DNA of 64,000 bases from Hondaea fermentalgiana (GCA_014084085.1 NPFB01000040.1:186885-250884), one strand, 5' to 3'. Shown: positions 1 through 9,222, counted from the first letter of the stretch. Translations and numbers: made by a program. The notes: generated by a model from the letters alone, not told the origin.

Positions 1-260
1 GTGGCTCTTTCCGTTGCCCATGCTGGCTGCCGCGTGCGTACCACCACCGCGCCCCGCGGCCTCCTTTCTCAAGGAGGGCCGATCGAGTTCTGTCTGCACA
101 CGGCAGCAGCCTCGCCGCGCCTCGCCGCGTCACGCGAGCGGCCTAACGCGACTGCGGCTCGCCTGCCCGCGTGCCCGGCTGCCCTGGCTGCCTGCCTGCA
201 CCCGGCGGCAGGCCAGCTGGCTCTGGACCAGGTTTGCTTCTCCGCCCGCGCGGTGTTGCT

Positions 261-308
<48 letters not shown>
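261..308. repeat. (TTGC)n microsatellite, about 12 copies
   Basis: An uninterrupted TTGC/CTTG tetranucleotide array of 48 bases. Shorter arrays of the same unit recur at about 4283-4302 and 12047-12058, each in a spacer upstream of a gene. It keeps several frames open at once, which explains the spurious ORFs across it. Confidence 0.9.
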
Positions 309-929
309 CTCCTCTCTCAAGTCGTCGCCGTGCTGCTGCAGTGCGACGCGCACCATCACCTGCGCTGTGTCTCCGTTCGCACGGTCCCTCATCGCCTGCC
401 GGTCCCTCGTAACTAACCACCTCGCGGGCCGGGGCAGGGCCAGGCTCGCCCGGCCTGGCGCGCCTGGCCTCGCTCGCCCGGCGCGGGCGCCTCGAGCTCG
501 CCCGGCCGGCGCCAGGAGCGAGAGCGGCGGCGGCAGCAGCTCGTTGGCGCGGTCGGTCGGGGTCGGGCTTGCACACGCAAGTTGTCTTGTTCACTGTCAT
601 TGTGTCCTCTTGTTTCCCCGGTGCACCGGCTCATCTAGGGGCGGCACGTGCCGCGCCCTCTCCGCGCGCACCCCCTTGGTCGCCGACGTTCTCCGCGCGT
701 CGTATTTTTCCGAGGGGGTACTCCGCGCGTCTACACAGTCGCTGAATACACCTGTAGGCTGCCGTGGCTTCAGCGGCGCCGATGCTCGTGAAATCTCGCG
801 CTAAGGGGGCAGTAGAGAACTGTTTGCGCGAGTAAGGCCGGCCGGGGGCACGCGGATTTCAGAAGAACGGGGGACATCCACCATCCACACAGACGAATCT
901 CGAAGAACTCAGACCTGCACGAGGCTCGC

Positions 930-973
930 GCCGAGCCGAGCCGAGCCAGGCCAGGCCAAGCGAAGCCAAGCCG
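930..973. repeat. GCCGA/GCCAA pentamer repeat
   Basis: Degenerate pentamers (GCCGA, GCCAG, GCCAA) follow one another for about 44 bases in the putative 5' region of the lectin-like gene. A similar array lies at 9414-9453. Confidence 0.75.
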
Positions 974-1230
974 CGCGCGGGCGAGCAGCCTGCCAGCGTG
1001 CGGAAGCTTGGGATAAAGCTCCGAGCACACCGGCGACCTTGTGTGCGCGCACGTGCTGCTGATTGGGCTCCTTCTGCTGCTGGCTGCTCCACGGCCCGCC
1101 TGCCTCGTTTGAAGGTAAAGGCGACGCAGAACCAGAGCAAGCACCAAGCCTGGCTTGGAGAGAACAAACGTGCTGCACGCGTCTACAACATATCAACCAT
1201 TTTTTGTACGCGGCAAGAGTACATTTCACG

Positions 1231-4095
1231 ATGCAGAAAATCTTGTTTCCTTCTTCAAGCCTCTTGCGCAGAGATCAAAGATATGCGCTGCCCTTTCTGT
1301 GCGTATACGTCCTTCTCGCAGTAGCTTTGCATGGCGCTCAAGCCTCCTTCGACGACCATGCTGCTCATCTCATTATCGAGAGCGTCCCGGATAAGCCTGA
1401 ATTTGATTGCGTCGAAGCACAATTTTCAGGACTCGTCCCTACCAAGGGTATCCACGGCGATGCTATTTTGTGGGGAGCATGCAATCTCGCAGAACTAAGC
1501 GAAACGATGCTGGCTGGCTGGGCGCGAGGCGCAGCAGAATCTCTCGTCTTTATCGCCGCCGAGTCGTGCTCTGACCAAATGCATAGACTTGTAGACGTTA
1601 TTGCCTCTGCGCCAAAAATCCGAGCCGTGGTTGTCGAGGACTGGCTTTCAGGGAACGATGCAAGCACGCCAGCCGCGCTTCCCTCCTCCATCAAGAAATC
1701 TTCGATGCCTTCGCCACCGGTGTGCACCATCACGCACAATGCGATGAAAAGGATGGAGCTGATTTACGGCAAAATGCCGCCGCATCGTCACTTTGCGAGA
1801 GTTCGACTCAACAATCGGCAATTCGAAAATCTTTATGTATTTTGCGACCAATGCGCGGTGCAGGGAGTATACATTGACGGGGTGCCGCTTGACATCAATA
1901 CAGATCAGCCTACCCTGGGGGTAACGGTTTCGGAGCACTACCGCACCGTGGCCGTCACCGTCCGCGCGAAAGCGAGCGGTGCCAGCTTTGTGCTCGGATT
2001 ATCGGATGGTTTTGCGACTGGAATTGGGAATTGGCGATGCACAAAGCCCACAGCAGACGCAAGTGCGAGTAAAGCAGCTTTTGAAAGCTGGATAAAAACA
2101 GGAATAGTGGACGAACGTTCAGATAGGCCTACACTCATTCGTGCACATACGTTTGGGCCAGGGGCAATACACAACAACTTCGACGGCGACAACAACATTA
2201 ATGGTGCTGATGATGATAACAATGCTGATGATGCCAGTAGCTCCGATTCACACGAGGGCCCATCGTACATTTGGCCAGCACAAGGCGGCGCCGCAAGCGT
2301 TGGCGAGGTAACGACATGCTTTGCTTCACGCAGTTCCGCACGCGTTTCAAAATACGGTTTCGAGTACGAATTTGTTGACAAAAGGCTGACTTTTCGTGAC
2401 GCAAAAGAGTTTTGCCAAATCGAACGGAATGCAAGCCTCGTCTCGATTCACAGTCGAGCTGAAGAAGCACTGGTGGAGAGCATCATTCCTTGGAGAACAG
2501 AAACAAACGTCTGGATCGGACTCGAAGGTTTGGCAGAAAAGGCTGGCTACTTCCGATGGCTTTCGGGGGCTCCTGTCGACTATACGAATTGGAATCGTCA
2601 GGATGTATCAGGTCCCTCCTCGGGCGCAGTGTGCGTCCACCTTGCGACAGTGAACTCGCAATCCTCTTCTTCTTCTTCTTCTTCTTCTTTAATGGGTATG
2701 AACTGGGTCAGAGACGATTGTAGCCGTCGCGCGAGCTTTGTGTGCAAGCGAGTCGCCACAACAATATCAGACGACCGCGTCAGAGAATCAGAGGACCGAT
2801 GTTTCGCATATCTTCGTGAGGATGGCATGATCCTTCGCGCAGCCCCTCCGCAACGACTTGTCAGTTCACAGTCGGGCTTGTGCTCTTATGGGTCACAATA
2901 TTCCTGCTGTTCTGCTGGTGTAATTGATACAGAACTCGCCACCGTGCACGAAAATATCACGTCCCAAGTGGAATCGCCTATGTGTGCTCATGCACTGGAA
3001 GATATGGCTTGCGCCATCTGTCTTCCATCCTCGCATCATTTCGTGAGTTGGGCATCAAACCGGATCTCAATGCGATGGTGCGGAGATACCTGTGAGACAA
3101 TCTTTGAAGCGTGCAAATCCGAGAAGAATTTCTTGAAAGGCGAATCAATTGAGGACTTTGCACGTGAACCATGTATGTTCCTCAGGAGGCGCATCTATGA
3201 GAGTGCGTCTAACGATCCTCGATTCGATATCGCCATAATTGACGGACACTCCGAAGAGTGCCTTCGGATCGATTCACGCCCGCCCACGATAACGCGCGCC
3301 ATCCTGCCAGGTTCCACCATGGACGGGGCAGAAGCATCGGTGGACCTTGTGCGTCTTTTCTTCGACGAGCAAATCGAGATTCAGTCTGGCGAGGTGCTTG
3401 TGTCAAATGTAGAGACGCACAAGGTCGTTCGCGTCATTTCGTTGGACTCTGCAACGCTCTCGAGGACCCGCTTTCCGAATGATACGATCACGCTGAGGAT
3501 CAACAAAGCGACGGAGCTCGTGGAAGGAGCGTATGACTTGAACGTGCCTAATTTTGCTATTTTTGACATGGCCGGAAACATGTTTACGGGCACGAGCACG
3601 TTCACCTCTCCACTGCGCTTTTCGGCGGCCGCCTCGCCTGGCGTGGACATTGTAGAGCCTCTACCAATCAAGCCTGATCCGGTGCCGCTTCCTATTCCAG
3701 ACCCGATGGAACCTTGGGTACCCGATGAGCCCTCTCCCTCGCCTTCGGCCAAAAGCGGCGGCTTGGGAGCTTTCTTTGTGATCGTTATCGTTGGCGGCGT
3801 CTTGGGAGGTCTCTTTGTGGTCGCCCGGAAATCGTGGCGGCGAGGGCCGGGGTCCTCGTCGAGCGCGCCTTTCTACGACCGCCTCGGCGACACGTTTTCG
3901 GACCTCACCACGTCTCTGAGCGGGCGTCTCGCTCGCGCGGAGTCGTCTTTTGCCCCGTCGGCTTACTCTGCGCACGACCACAGCGCCGCACACGCCTCGC
4001 TCGAGACCGAGCTCTCCTCCTCGGCCGTGGCGTCGCGGGCCCCATCGGAGTCGACTTCCGTGGGTCTTCTCGACGCCGAGGTGGGGCCCTCGTAG
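1231..4095 (+). CDS. Type I membrane protein with C-type lectin, folate-receptor-like and Ig-like domains
   Basis: The 954-residue product begins with a clear signal peptide (about 1-38, ending Ala-Gln-Ala before Ser-Phe), which is why I start at 1231 and not at the longer open frame from 1063. A C-type lectin-like domain spans about 375-507, with a WIGL motif, a final WVRDDC-type segment and the closing FVCK; a poly-Ser run from a TCT repeat is inserted before that segment. A Cys-rich block at about 551-654, with paired cysteines (CCS) and a WCGDTC...C pattern, resembles folate-receptor-like domains. A region at about 685-797 ending in DMAGN resembles bacterial SbsA/Big_5 Ig-like domains. 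One membrane helix (about 844-864) is followed by a basic then Ser-rich cytoplasmic tail. It is probably a cell-surface receptor or adhesin. Ligand and sugar specificity cannot be read. The domain calls come from motifs and weaken in the order lectin, folate-like, Ig-like. Confidence 0.82.
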   Translation: MQKILFPSSSLLRRDQRYALPFLCVYVLLAVALHGAQASFDDHAAHLIIESVPDKPEFDCVEAQFSGLVPTKGIHGDAILWGACNLAELSETMLAGWARGAAESLVFIAAESCSDQMHRLVDVIASAPKIRAVVVEDWLSGNDASTPAALPSSIKKSSMPSPPVCTITHNAMKRMELIYGKMPPHRHFARVRLNNRQFENLYVFCDQCAVQGVYIDGVPLDINTDQPTLGVTVSEHYRTVAVTVRAKASGASFVLGLSDGFATGIGNWRCTKPTADASASKAAFESWIKTGIVDERSDRPTLIRAHTFGPGAIHNNFDGDNNINGADDDNNADDASSSDSHEGPSYIWPAQGGAASVGEVTTCFASRSSARVSKYGFEYEFVDKRLTFRDAKEFCQIERNASLVSIHSRAEEALVESIIPWRTETNVWIGLEGLAEKAGYFRWLSGAPVDYTNWNRQDVSGPSSGAVCVHLATVNSQSSSSSSSSSLMGMNWVRDDCSRRASFVCKRVATTISDDRVRESEDRCFAYLREDGMILRAAPPQRLVSSQSGLCSYGSQYSCCSAGVIDTELATVHENITSQVESPMCAHALEDMACAICLPSSHHFVSWASNRISMRWCGDTCETIFEACKSEKNFLKGESIEDFAREPCMFLRRRIYESASNDPRFDIAIIDGHSEECLRIDSRPPTITRAILPGSTMDGAEASVDLVRLFFDEQIEIQSGEVLVSNVETHKVVRVISLDSATLSRTRFPNDTITLRINKATELVEGAYDLNVPNFAIFDMAGNMFTGTSTFTSPLRFSAAASPGVDIVEPLPIKPDPVPLPIPDPMEPWVPDEPSPSPSAKSGGLGAFFVIVIVGGVLGGLFVVARKSWRRGPGSSSSAPFYDRLGDTFSDLTTSLSGRLARAESSFAPSAYSAHDHSAAHASLETELSSSAVASRAPSESTSVGLLDAEVGPS

Positions 4096-4141
4096 CCTGC
4101 GTCAGCCATTGCGTCTGCCAACCGTGGCGGCCTTGGAAGAA

Positions 4142-4185
4142 TGATCGATCGATGGGTGATCGATGGATGATCGATCGATCGATCG
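4142..4185. repeat. GATC/ATCG-rich tandem block
   Basis: Repeated GATCGATC units broken by GATGG spacers. Clean (GATC)n arrays of the same kind occur at 10931-10950 and 35330-35350, and a short inverted pair lies at about 35589-35610. All are in spacers. Confidence 0.8.
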
Positions 4186-4481
4186 TCCCATCTCTCGTCA
4201 CTCTGTATAACAAAGAAATGCTTTCTGGAGTTTCTCGAAGCACCACTGGCCATGCTGCGTCTGCTCCTCCTCCTCAATGGTTCGCTTGCTTGCTTGCTTG
4301 CTTGCCGCCTCCGCTGCGTCCCCGCGTGGCGAGTCGCGTCTCGAAAATCTTCCTCTCTCTCTTCTTTTCCCCAAAGCTTTTCGCGAAGAGTCACTTCCGG
4401 GCCGGCGGCCCGGACGCTTGCCAGGCGTCCCCGCGCGCCACCGGTAGCGGGGCGCTAGGAGGGGCTACGGCCGGCGGCCTC

Positions 4482-4494
4482 GAAGGTTCGGGAA
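4482..4494 (+). promoter_or_regulatory. Heat shock element (GAAnnTTCnnGAA)
   Basis: The bases GAAGGTTCGGGAA form three perfectly spaced, alternating GAA/TTC units, the canonical HSF-binding element, 266 bp upstream of the small heat shock protein start codon. Two two-unit TTCnnGAA palindromes lie further up at 4232-4239 and 4380-4387. Position and target gene agree, so heat-inducible control through HSF is a reasonable inference. Confidence 0.65.
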
Positions 4495-4699
4495 AGGCGG
4501 GCGAGAATGCGCGGGAAGCGGGAATGGTGCGCCGCGGAAGAGGCGGAGGCCTCGGAATGGCTTCCCCTGCGACCAGTCTACCGCACTGCGCTGCTCTGCT
4601 CTGCTCTGCTGCACTGCACCATGATGCGCCGGCAAGGCTCTGCGGCGCGGCCAGCAGACCCCAAACATCCCGAGCAAGCAAGACAAACGAGCAGAAGCT

Positions 4700-4752
4700 C
4701 AAGAGCAAGAGCAAGAGCAAGAGCAAGAGCAAGAGCAAGTGCAAGAGCAAGA
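4700..4752 (+). repeat. (AGAGCA)n hexamer array in the 5' leader of the Hsp20 gene
   Basis: About eight purine-rich AGAGCA/AGTGCA units on the coding strand end eight bases before the ATG at 4760. The frame through it is open to a GTG at 4739, but the repeat looks like leader sequence, not protein. Confidence 0.85.
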
Positions 4753-4759
4753 ACCGAAG

Positions 4760-5191
4760 ATGGCGCTTTCGCGACGCGAGGGGGGCGGGCTCTTTGACGG
4801 CTTCTTTGAGGCGATGCCGCTGGCGCGCATGTCGAGCAGCGACTGGCCGGTGATGAAGAGCGGGCTGTCGATGGACATGGTCGAAAAGGCCGACAGCTTC
4901 GTGGCCCATGTCGACGTCCCCGGCGTGCCCAAGGAGGATGTGCACCTGAGCGTTGAGGAAGGCGTGCTCACGGTATCGGCGGACTACAAGCGTGAGAACG
5001 TGCAAAAGGCGGACGGCGACCGCGTACACTGGGTCGAGCGCTCGAGCGGCCACGTCTCCCGCAGCATCAAGCTCCCGGACAATGTCGATGCGGAGGCCAT
5101 CAAGGCCTCGCAAAAAGATGGCGTCCTTGAGATCATCATCCCCAAGCCCGATGCCGAGGCGAAGAAGTCTCACCGCATCAACATCGACTAG
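4760..5191 (+). CDS. Small heat shock protein (Hsp20/alpha-crystallin)
   Basis: The 143-residue ATP-independent holdase is of normal length for a cytosolic class I-like small Hsp. The alpha-crystallin domain fills about residues 35-130, from MDMVEKADSFVAHVDVPGV through the PGVPKEDV loop to the GVLEI(I)IP motif near the end, whose IxI-type residues insert into partner subunits in this family. I chose the ATG at 4760 (AAGATGG context); the frame is open upstream only through a GTG in a hexamer repeat. A canonical heat shock element lies 266 bp upstream. The N-terminal arm begins with a short Gly/Phe-rich stretch (GGGLFDGFFEAM), usual for this family. No organelle signal is evident. The 3' end faces the TIR-like/TPR gene at a distance of about 390 bp. 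Confidence 0.93.
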   Translation: MALSRREGGGLFDGFFEAMPLARMSSSDWPVMKSGLSMDMVEKADSFVAHVDVPGVPKEDVHLSVEEGVLTVSADYKRENVQKADGDRVHWVERSSGHVSRSIKLPDNVDAEAIKASQKDGVLEIIIPKPDAEAKKSHRINID

Positions 5192-5581
5192 GCCCTGTTT
5201 AGGCCAAGGTCAAGCCCGAGTGCTTGTGATGCACCCCCTTTTTTTCTTGCCCGCGCGCTGCTTTCAGACCTATCACCCACACAAGATGAACGAAGCATCA
5301 GGTGGAGGGAAAAGCCGCAACGTGATGCAAGCTTTCTGTCAACCTACAAAAACCAACTGGTAATACATTTTTCGATCTAAAACGCTCTTACGTTTCTCCC
5401 TCCTTGTGTTGCTACATTCAGTCATTTATTCAGTCATTCATCTGCTTGTAAATTTTGTCTGCTAGGTAGTGCCAAAATCTTCAAGCTACACTCCATGCGT
5501 CAAGACAAGAAAAAAGTAAGAGTAAACGTGGAATGAAATGTATTGGTAGAGTACAATGATTGTGTGCGGTGAGACTGGTGT
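5192..5581. other. Convergent 3' spacer
   Basis: This is the region between the stop codons of the Hsp20 gene (+) and the TIR-like/TPR gene (-). It is relatively A+T-rich compared with the other spacers, with a duplicated CAGTCATT element near 5421-5446. I see no gene; it presumably carries both transcript ends. Confidence 0.6.
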
Positions 5582-8500
5582 TTATTCTCGGTCGTCATTT
5601 CTCTTTTTCGCCAGGTAAAGCGTAGTGCGGCGCATGTCCTCGCGCTTCGCAGCTTCGGCAATGGCAGCCTCGTCGATGCCATGAGGGGAGGTTGAAGCCG
5701 CCCTCCGACTACCCTGGGCGCGAGGTTTTCTTTCCTTGGCAGAACCTGCGGCGCGGCCTTTCACCTTGCTCCTTGATCTCGATTTCTTGGATTCTTTCTT
5801 TGTGCCGGACGTTTGGTCACGCGCTAGCTCACGGTTGCGGCGCTTTTGAAGACGCTCAATCTTGGTGCGCATGCGCTGCGTTTGCGGATGCTCGGGCCCA
5901 AGTGTCTCCTCGAATCCCTTGAGCGCTTGCTTGCTTGCAATGAAGGCCTCGTCAAAGTTGCCCATGAGCTGATGCACGACCGCAATGTTATTATATGCCC
6001 GCGCCACATGCGGGTGATTGAGAACAAGGTAGATCTGCAGGGCCTCCGTGTAGCTCAGAAGCGCTTCGTTGTAACGTTTGAGTTGAATTAGCACGGCACC
6101 CATATTGTAATAGGTATCGGCGACGCGGGCGTGCCTCATGCCGAGGCAAGTCGAGAAAATCTCGAGAGCTTCCTCGTATGCTTCGAGCGCTTCGATGCAG
6201 AGGCCTTGTTCATCGTACACAACGGCAAGATTGTTGATACAGTCGGCAACTTGCGAACTGCGTGGCCCGTTGCCACTGGTAAAGAGCAACCTGGCCTGTT
6301 GCAGACGCTCTGCAGCCCGTTCGTACTCGCCATGAGCGCTAAGGATAATAGCGGCGTGCTGCAGCACCGAGGCAATGGCCGATTCAGCCTCCTCTTCAGC
6401 GTAGACGGGGGAGACGTCTGCAAAGTCGCGAATGGCCTCGACAGCCTTGTCAAGGTGCTGCGTGGCGTCCTGCAGGTAGTTTTGCGAAGCGAAGGCGTCG
6501 GCAACGACGCGCAGGGTCTCGACGTGAACCGTGAGTGAAGCTTTCGAGTTCTCGAGCTGCTGCGAGACGCGCAGAGCACTCGCAAGGGTCTCGAGCGCTT
6601 GTTCCGTATCGCCCATGAGATAGTGGATTTTTCCGATGCGCGAAATCGTCGCTGCGACCTCGACATCGATGTCTCCGAGCGCATCGCGGCGCAATTCGAG
6701 CGCTTCTTGCGCTCTCCTCAGCGCGAGATTAAAGTTGCCTTGGTCCACGAGCACATCGGCCATACCAACGAGGACGTTACCTGCGAGGATGCCGTCGCGC
6801 TGGTCCGCAGGCAGCTTTCGAAGCCAAGACAGCGCTTCACTGAACTTTTCGTAGGCCTCCTCGGGTTTGCCAGACTGCACGAGCTCGAGAGCGGCTGTGT
6901 AGTGGTCGGAGATTTCGTCGAGAGAGTGGGTACTGCTAATGCGCTGTCGGCGGCCTCCCCTAACACTTCGAAATCCACTACGAGCTCCGCTCGAGCCGGA
7001 AGACTGCGATGCCTTGGTGCTTTCGCCACTGCTCCCACTCCAAATGCTCCCCTTGTCCCAAAAGTCGGATCCTGGCGCGGTCCCACTGGCGCCGGCTGAA
7101 GAAGAGAACCCTGGGTCGTCACCTTTGTTGACGGCATCGAGGATTTCATGGAGCTCTTGCTCGCGTACATTGCTCGAGCCAGCGCAGGCCTGGGCGAAAC
7201 CGAGGGCCTCGTTCAATCTCGCAATGGCGTCTGCGCGAAGACCGAGTCTGAGGAGCAGAATTGCCTCGTTCTCAAGCAGGGCGGCTGCCTCCAGGCGGTG
7301 CTCATCGCTCCGGACCTGGCGTTTGCGCGTGACAATGACAATTTGGGCGCGGATTGCTTCCAAGAGCCACGCCTCGAGATACAGCTGAACCTTGTCATTG
7401 ATAGCCTGCGAGTTAAGTTTCTGCTGTCCCGCGGCAGTGCGAATGAGGCGGCCATCGCCACGCATCGAGGTTGTGGCATTGGCAAAATCGATGCTCGCAA
7501 TGCGGCCGAGAATCTCCTCGCACGAGCCGACAAGGCGGCCCGGAAGAAACTGCGCATCACCAGGCGGGCTGAGGACGGAGAGTTTGGCCTCGTGCTTTTC
7601 GGCAAAAAAGAGCTCCCAGAGGCACCAAAGGCGGTCCAAGGGGGCGGGATCATCCCAGGAAGGCAGCACGAGAGCAACTTCTGCGAATGTGCGAATCAGC
7701 CGATCGAGACCAGTAGTGATAAGTTCGCGACGGTGCGCCAGGAGCGCGCCGCGCGATACCTCTGCGCGCAGGGATGACCCCATCGATTCTGGGAGCGCCT
7801 GGACGACACCAAAGACGTCGAGCCAGACGTATGATTTTTTGGGATTGCGACCTTGGAAATGGAGCGTGAGGGAGTCAAGGAGGTCCTGGAAACGCATGCC
7901 GCGCGAGTACGAAACAAAGAGGCCCTGGTGCGGTTTGCCAAGCGTACTTGGGTCATCGTAGGCGACGACTTCATTAAAGGGGACATGAACACCGTCGACT
8001 TGGGGGTGGGGACGGATGATAAAGCTCACAACGTCCTCCACAGTCCATTGCGCGCGATCTTTGGCGACTAGAAGACTCTCTGGGATCTCAAATTGGCCCA
8101 CGTCAGGGACTCGAGCAATGACGGTATCGTTGTCGTCGGCATTGGGGCTGAGTTTGAGGATGGATGCCCCGCGCGGGATGTTCTTTTCACGATCTTTGAT
8201 GGTGCAGAGGAAGTCTTGCTGCAAGACACAGACGTCGAGGTTTTCGCCGAGAATTTCTTGCAAGACGGCGTCCCAGAACTCCTTCAAGAAGTGCATGGAG
8301 ACGGGGCGGTGGTCGCAAAAGCCGCCGCACGAGGAGACGACGGCCTGCTTGGCTTTGCTGGACCCGCCATGAATGCGCGAGAACCTTCCCCCGCGGGACT
8401 TTCTCATGTTGCTTGACTTCCTCGAGGCGCCTGTTTTCCTCGACGTCCTGGAGGCTCGCAGCTTGGACAGCGAGAACCGCGCCGTCCTGCTCGTCCTGGT

Positions 8501-8608
8501 CGGCTGCTGCCTTCGCTGCGCCTCCTCCTCCTCCTCGCACTCCGACTCGGACTCCGACGACACCTCGTACCCGGCCTCCGCGTTGCGCTTGCGCAGCATG
8601 GCCCTCAT
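5582..8608 (-). CDS. TIR-like domain protein with kinesin-light-chain/NPHP3-type TPRs
   Basis: 1008 residues. The first ~90 are basic and Ser-rich with an acidic patch and look disordered. From about 228 to 370 a TIR-like fold is suggested by GLFVSYSRG, then YVWLDVFGV, then LVLPSWDDP..LDRLWCLWELF, the order seen in TIR/SEFIR-like domains (strand with a Ser, WLD motif, and the P..RxWCxxE segment). The C-terminal half (about 570-925) is a TPR array; the last repeats have the 42-residue kinesin-light-chain/nephrocystin-3 type (NNLAVVYDEQG, YYNMGAVLIQLKRY, YNNIAVVHQLMGNF). A Lys/Arg/Ser-rich tail ends the protein. There is no NB-ARC or NACHT motif between the parts. It could be an innate sensing or scaffold protein; whether it has NAD-hydrolase activity is unknown and I see no confident catalytic Glu. 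A second Met three codons in (8597-8599) is an equally possible start. Confidence 0.8.
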   Translation of the reverse strand: MRAMLRKRNAEAGYEVSSESESECEEEEEAQRRQQPTRTSRTARFSLSKLRASRTSRKTGASRKSSNMRKSRGGRFSRIHGGSSKAKQAVVSSCGGFCDHRPVSMHFLKEFWDAVLQEILGENLDVCVLQQDFLCTIKDREKNIPRGASILKLSPNADDNDTVIARVPDVGQFEIPESLLVAKDRAQWTVEDVVSFIIRPHPQVDGVHVPFNEVVAYDDPSTLGKPHQGLFVSYSRGMRFQDLLDSLTLHFQGRNPKKSYVWLDVFGVVQALPESMGSSLRAEVSRGALLAHRRELITTGLDRLIRTFAEVALVLPSWDDPAPLDRLWCLWELFFAEKHEAKLSVLSPPGDAQFLPGRLVGSCEEILGRIASIDFANATTSMRGDGRLIRTAAGQQKLNSQAINDKVQLYLEAWLLEAIRAQIVIVTRKRQVRSDEHRLEAAALLENEAILLLRLGLRADAIARLNEALGFAQACAGSSNVREQELHEILDAVNKGDDPGFSSSAGASGTAPGSDFWDKGSIWSGSSGESTKASQSSGSSGARSGFRSVRGGRRQRISSTHSLDEISDHYTAALELVQSGKPEEAYEKFSEALSWLRKLPADQRDGILAGNVLVGMADVLVDQGNFNLALRRAQEALELRRDALGDIDVEVAATISRIGKIHYLMGDTEQALETLASALRVSQQLENSKASLTVHVETLRVVADAFASQNYLQDATQHLDKAVEAIRDFADVSPVYAEEEAESAIASVLQHAAIILSAHGEYERAAERLQQARLLFTSGNGPRSSQVADCINNLAVVYDEQGLCIEALEAYEEALEIFSTCLGMRHARVADTYYNMGAVLIQLKRYNEALLSYTEALQIYLVLNHPHVARAYNNIAVVHQLMGNFDEAFIASKQALKGFEETLGPEHPQTQRMRTKIERLQKRRNRELARDQTSGTKKESKKSRSRSKVKGRAAGSAKERKPRAQGSRRAASTSPHGIDEAAIAEAAKREDMRRTTLYLAKKRNDDRE

Positions 8609-8934
8609 GGCCTCTTCTCTCCTTCCTCCCTTTCACGTGCTCCGCCCTCCCTGCACGCGCCGGCCTCGTCCAGCTCGCCGCGATCGTCGCTCTCTTTGCG
8701 GGTCTGTTCGCCACGGCACGGCCTGCCGCCTGCGTGCGCGCTGCGAAAGCCTCCGCCCTCGACCTCGCCTTCGCCGCGCGTCGCTGCCGCGCCCGCGCGC
8801 GTCGCGGACGAACTCGGTTGCGGGCGGGAAGGGTCTCCACGTTCGCGCGGAGGCTCGACGGCGAGGGCCTGGAGGGAGAGGCGCAGAATGAACGATCGAG
8901 GCGCGCCTGCGGTGGATAGATAGATGGACGAGCC

Positions 8935-9006
8935 TCGACACGACGCGCCACGACGCGCCACGACACGACACGACGCGACGCGAGACGAGACGAGACGAGA
9001 CGACGT
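8935..9006. repeat. CGACA/CGACG/CGAGA pentamer array
   Basis: About 70 bases of degenerate CGAnA pentamers shifting from CGACG/CGACA to CGAGA, roughly 330 bp upstream of the TIR-like/TPR gene start. Confidence 0.8.
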
Positions 9007-9189
9007 CCGCGCCGAGCTCTGCTCTGCGCTGCTCTGCTTCGTGTCAGCCTGGGCCGGCAGGAGATCGATGGGTTGAAATGTCTTTGGTCTGCTCTGCTCG
9101 GGTGCAAGGCCACTCCGCCGGGCGCGTGCAGTGCGGCGCCGCGACACGATGCTCGCTGTCGCGCGCCGCGTCTGCTGCACTTCGCTCGG

Positions 9190-9220
<31 letters not shown>

Positions 9221-9222
9221 CC
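9190..9222. repeat. (TGCC)n microsatellite
   Basis: Seven to eight TGCC units in tandem within the long spacer. Confidence 0.9.

Larger units (their letters stand above)
1..1230. other. Repeat-rich spacer upstream of the lectin-like gene
   Basis: I see no credible gene here. The open frames are made of Ala/Arg/Ser/Cys-rich low-complexity sequence, are open in several overlapping frames, and match no domain I know. The stretch holds a TTGC tetranucleotide array (261-308) and a run of GCCGA/GCCAA pentamers (930-973). The last few hundred bases before 1231 presumably contain the promoter and 5' leader of the lectin-like gene. An in-frame extension of that gene (1063-1230) is open but lacks the features of its signal peptide. 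Confidence 0.6.
4096..4759. other. Spacer and promoter region before the small heat shock gene
   Basis: This spacer between two co-directional genes holds an ATCG/GATC-rich block (about 4142-4185), a short CTTG array (about 4283-4302), a heat shock element (4482-4494) with two TTCnnGAA half-palindromes upstream of it, a CTGCT array (about 4590-4612), and an AGAGCA hexamer array (about 4700-4752) ending just before the start codon. I see no coding sequence. Confidence 0.65.

Noticed and set aside
1..804. A 267-codon open frame at the window start
   Set aside because: It runs through a TTGC microsatellite, giving Leu-Leu-Ala-Cys repeats, and has no recognisable domain.
1063..1230. N-terminal extension of the lectin-like protein
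   Set aside because: The signal peptide begins at 1231; a 56-residue extension would bury it, so it is most likely leader sequence.
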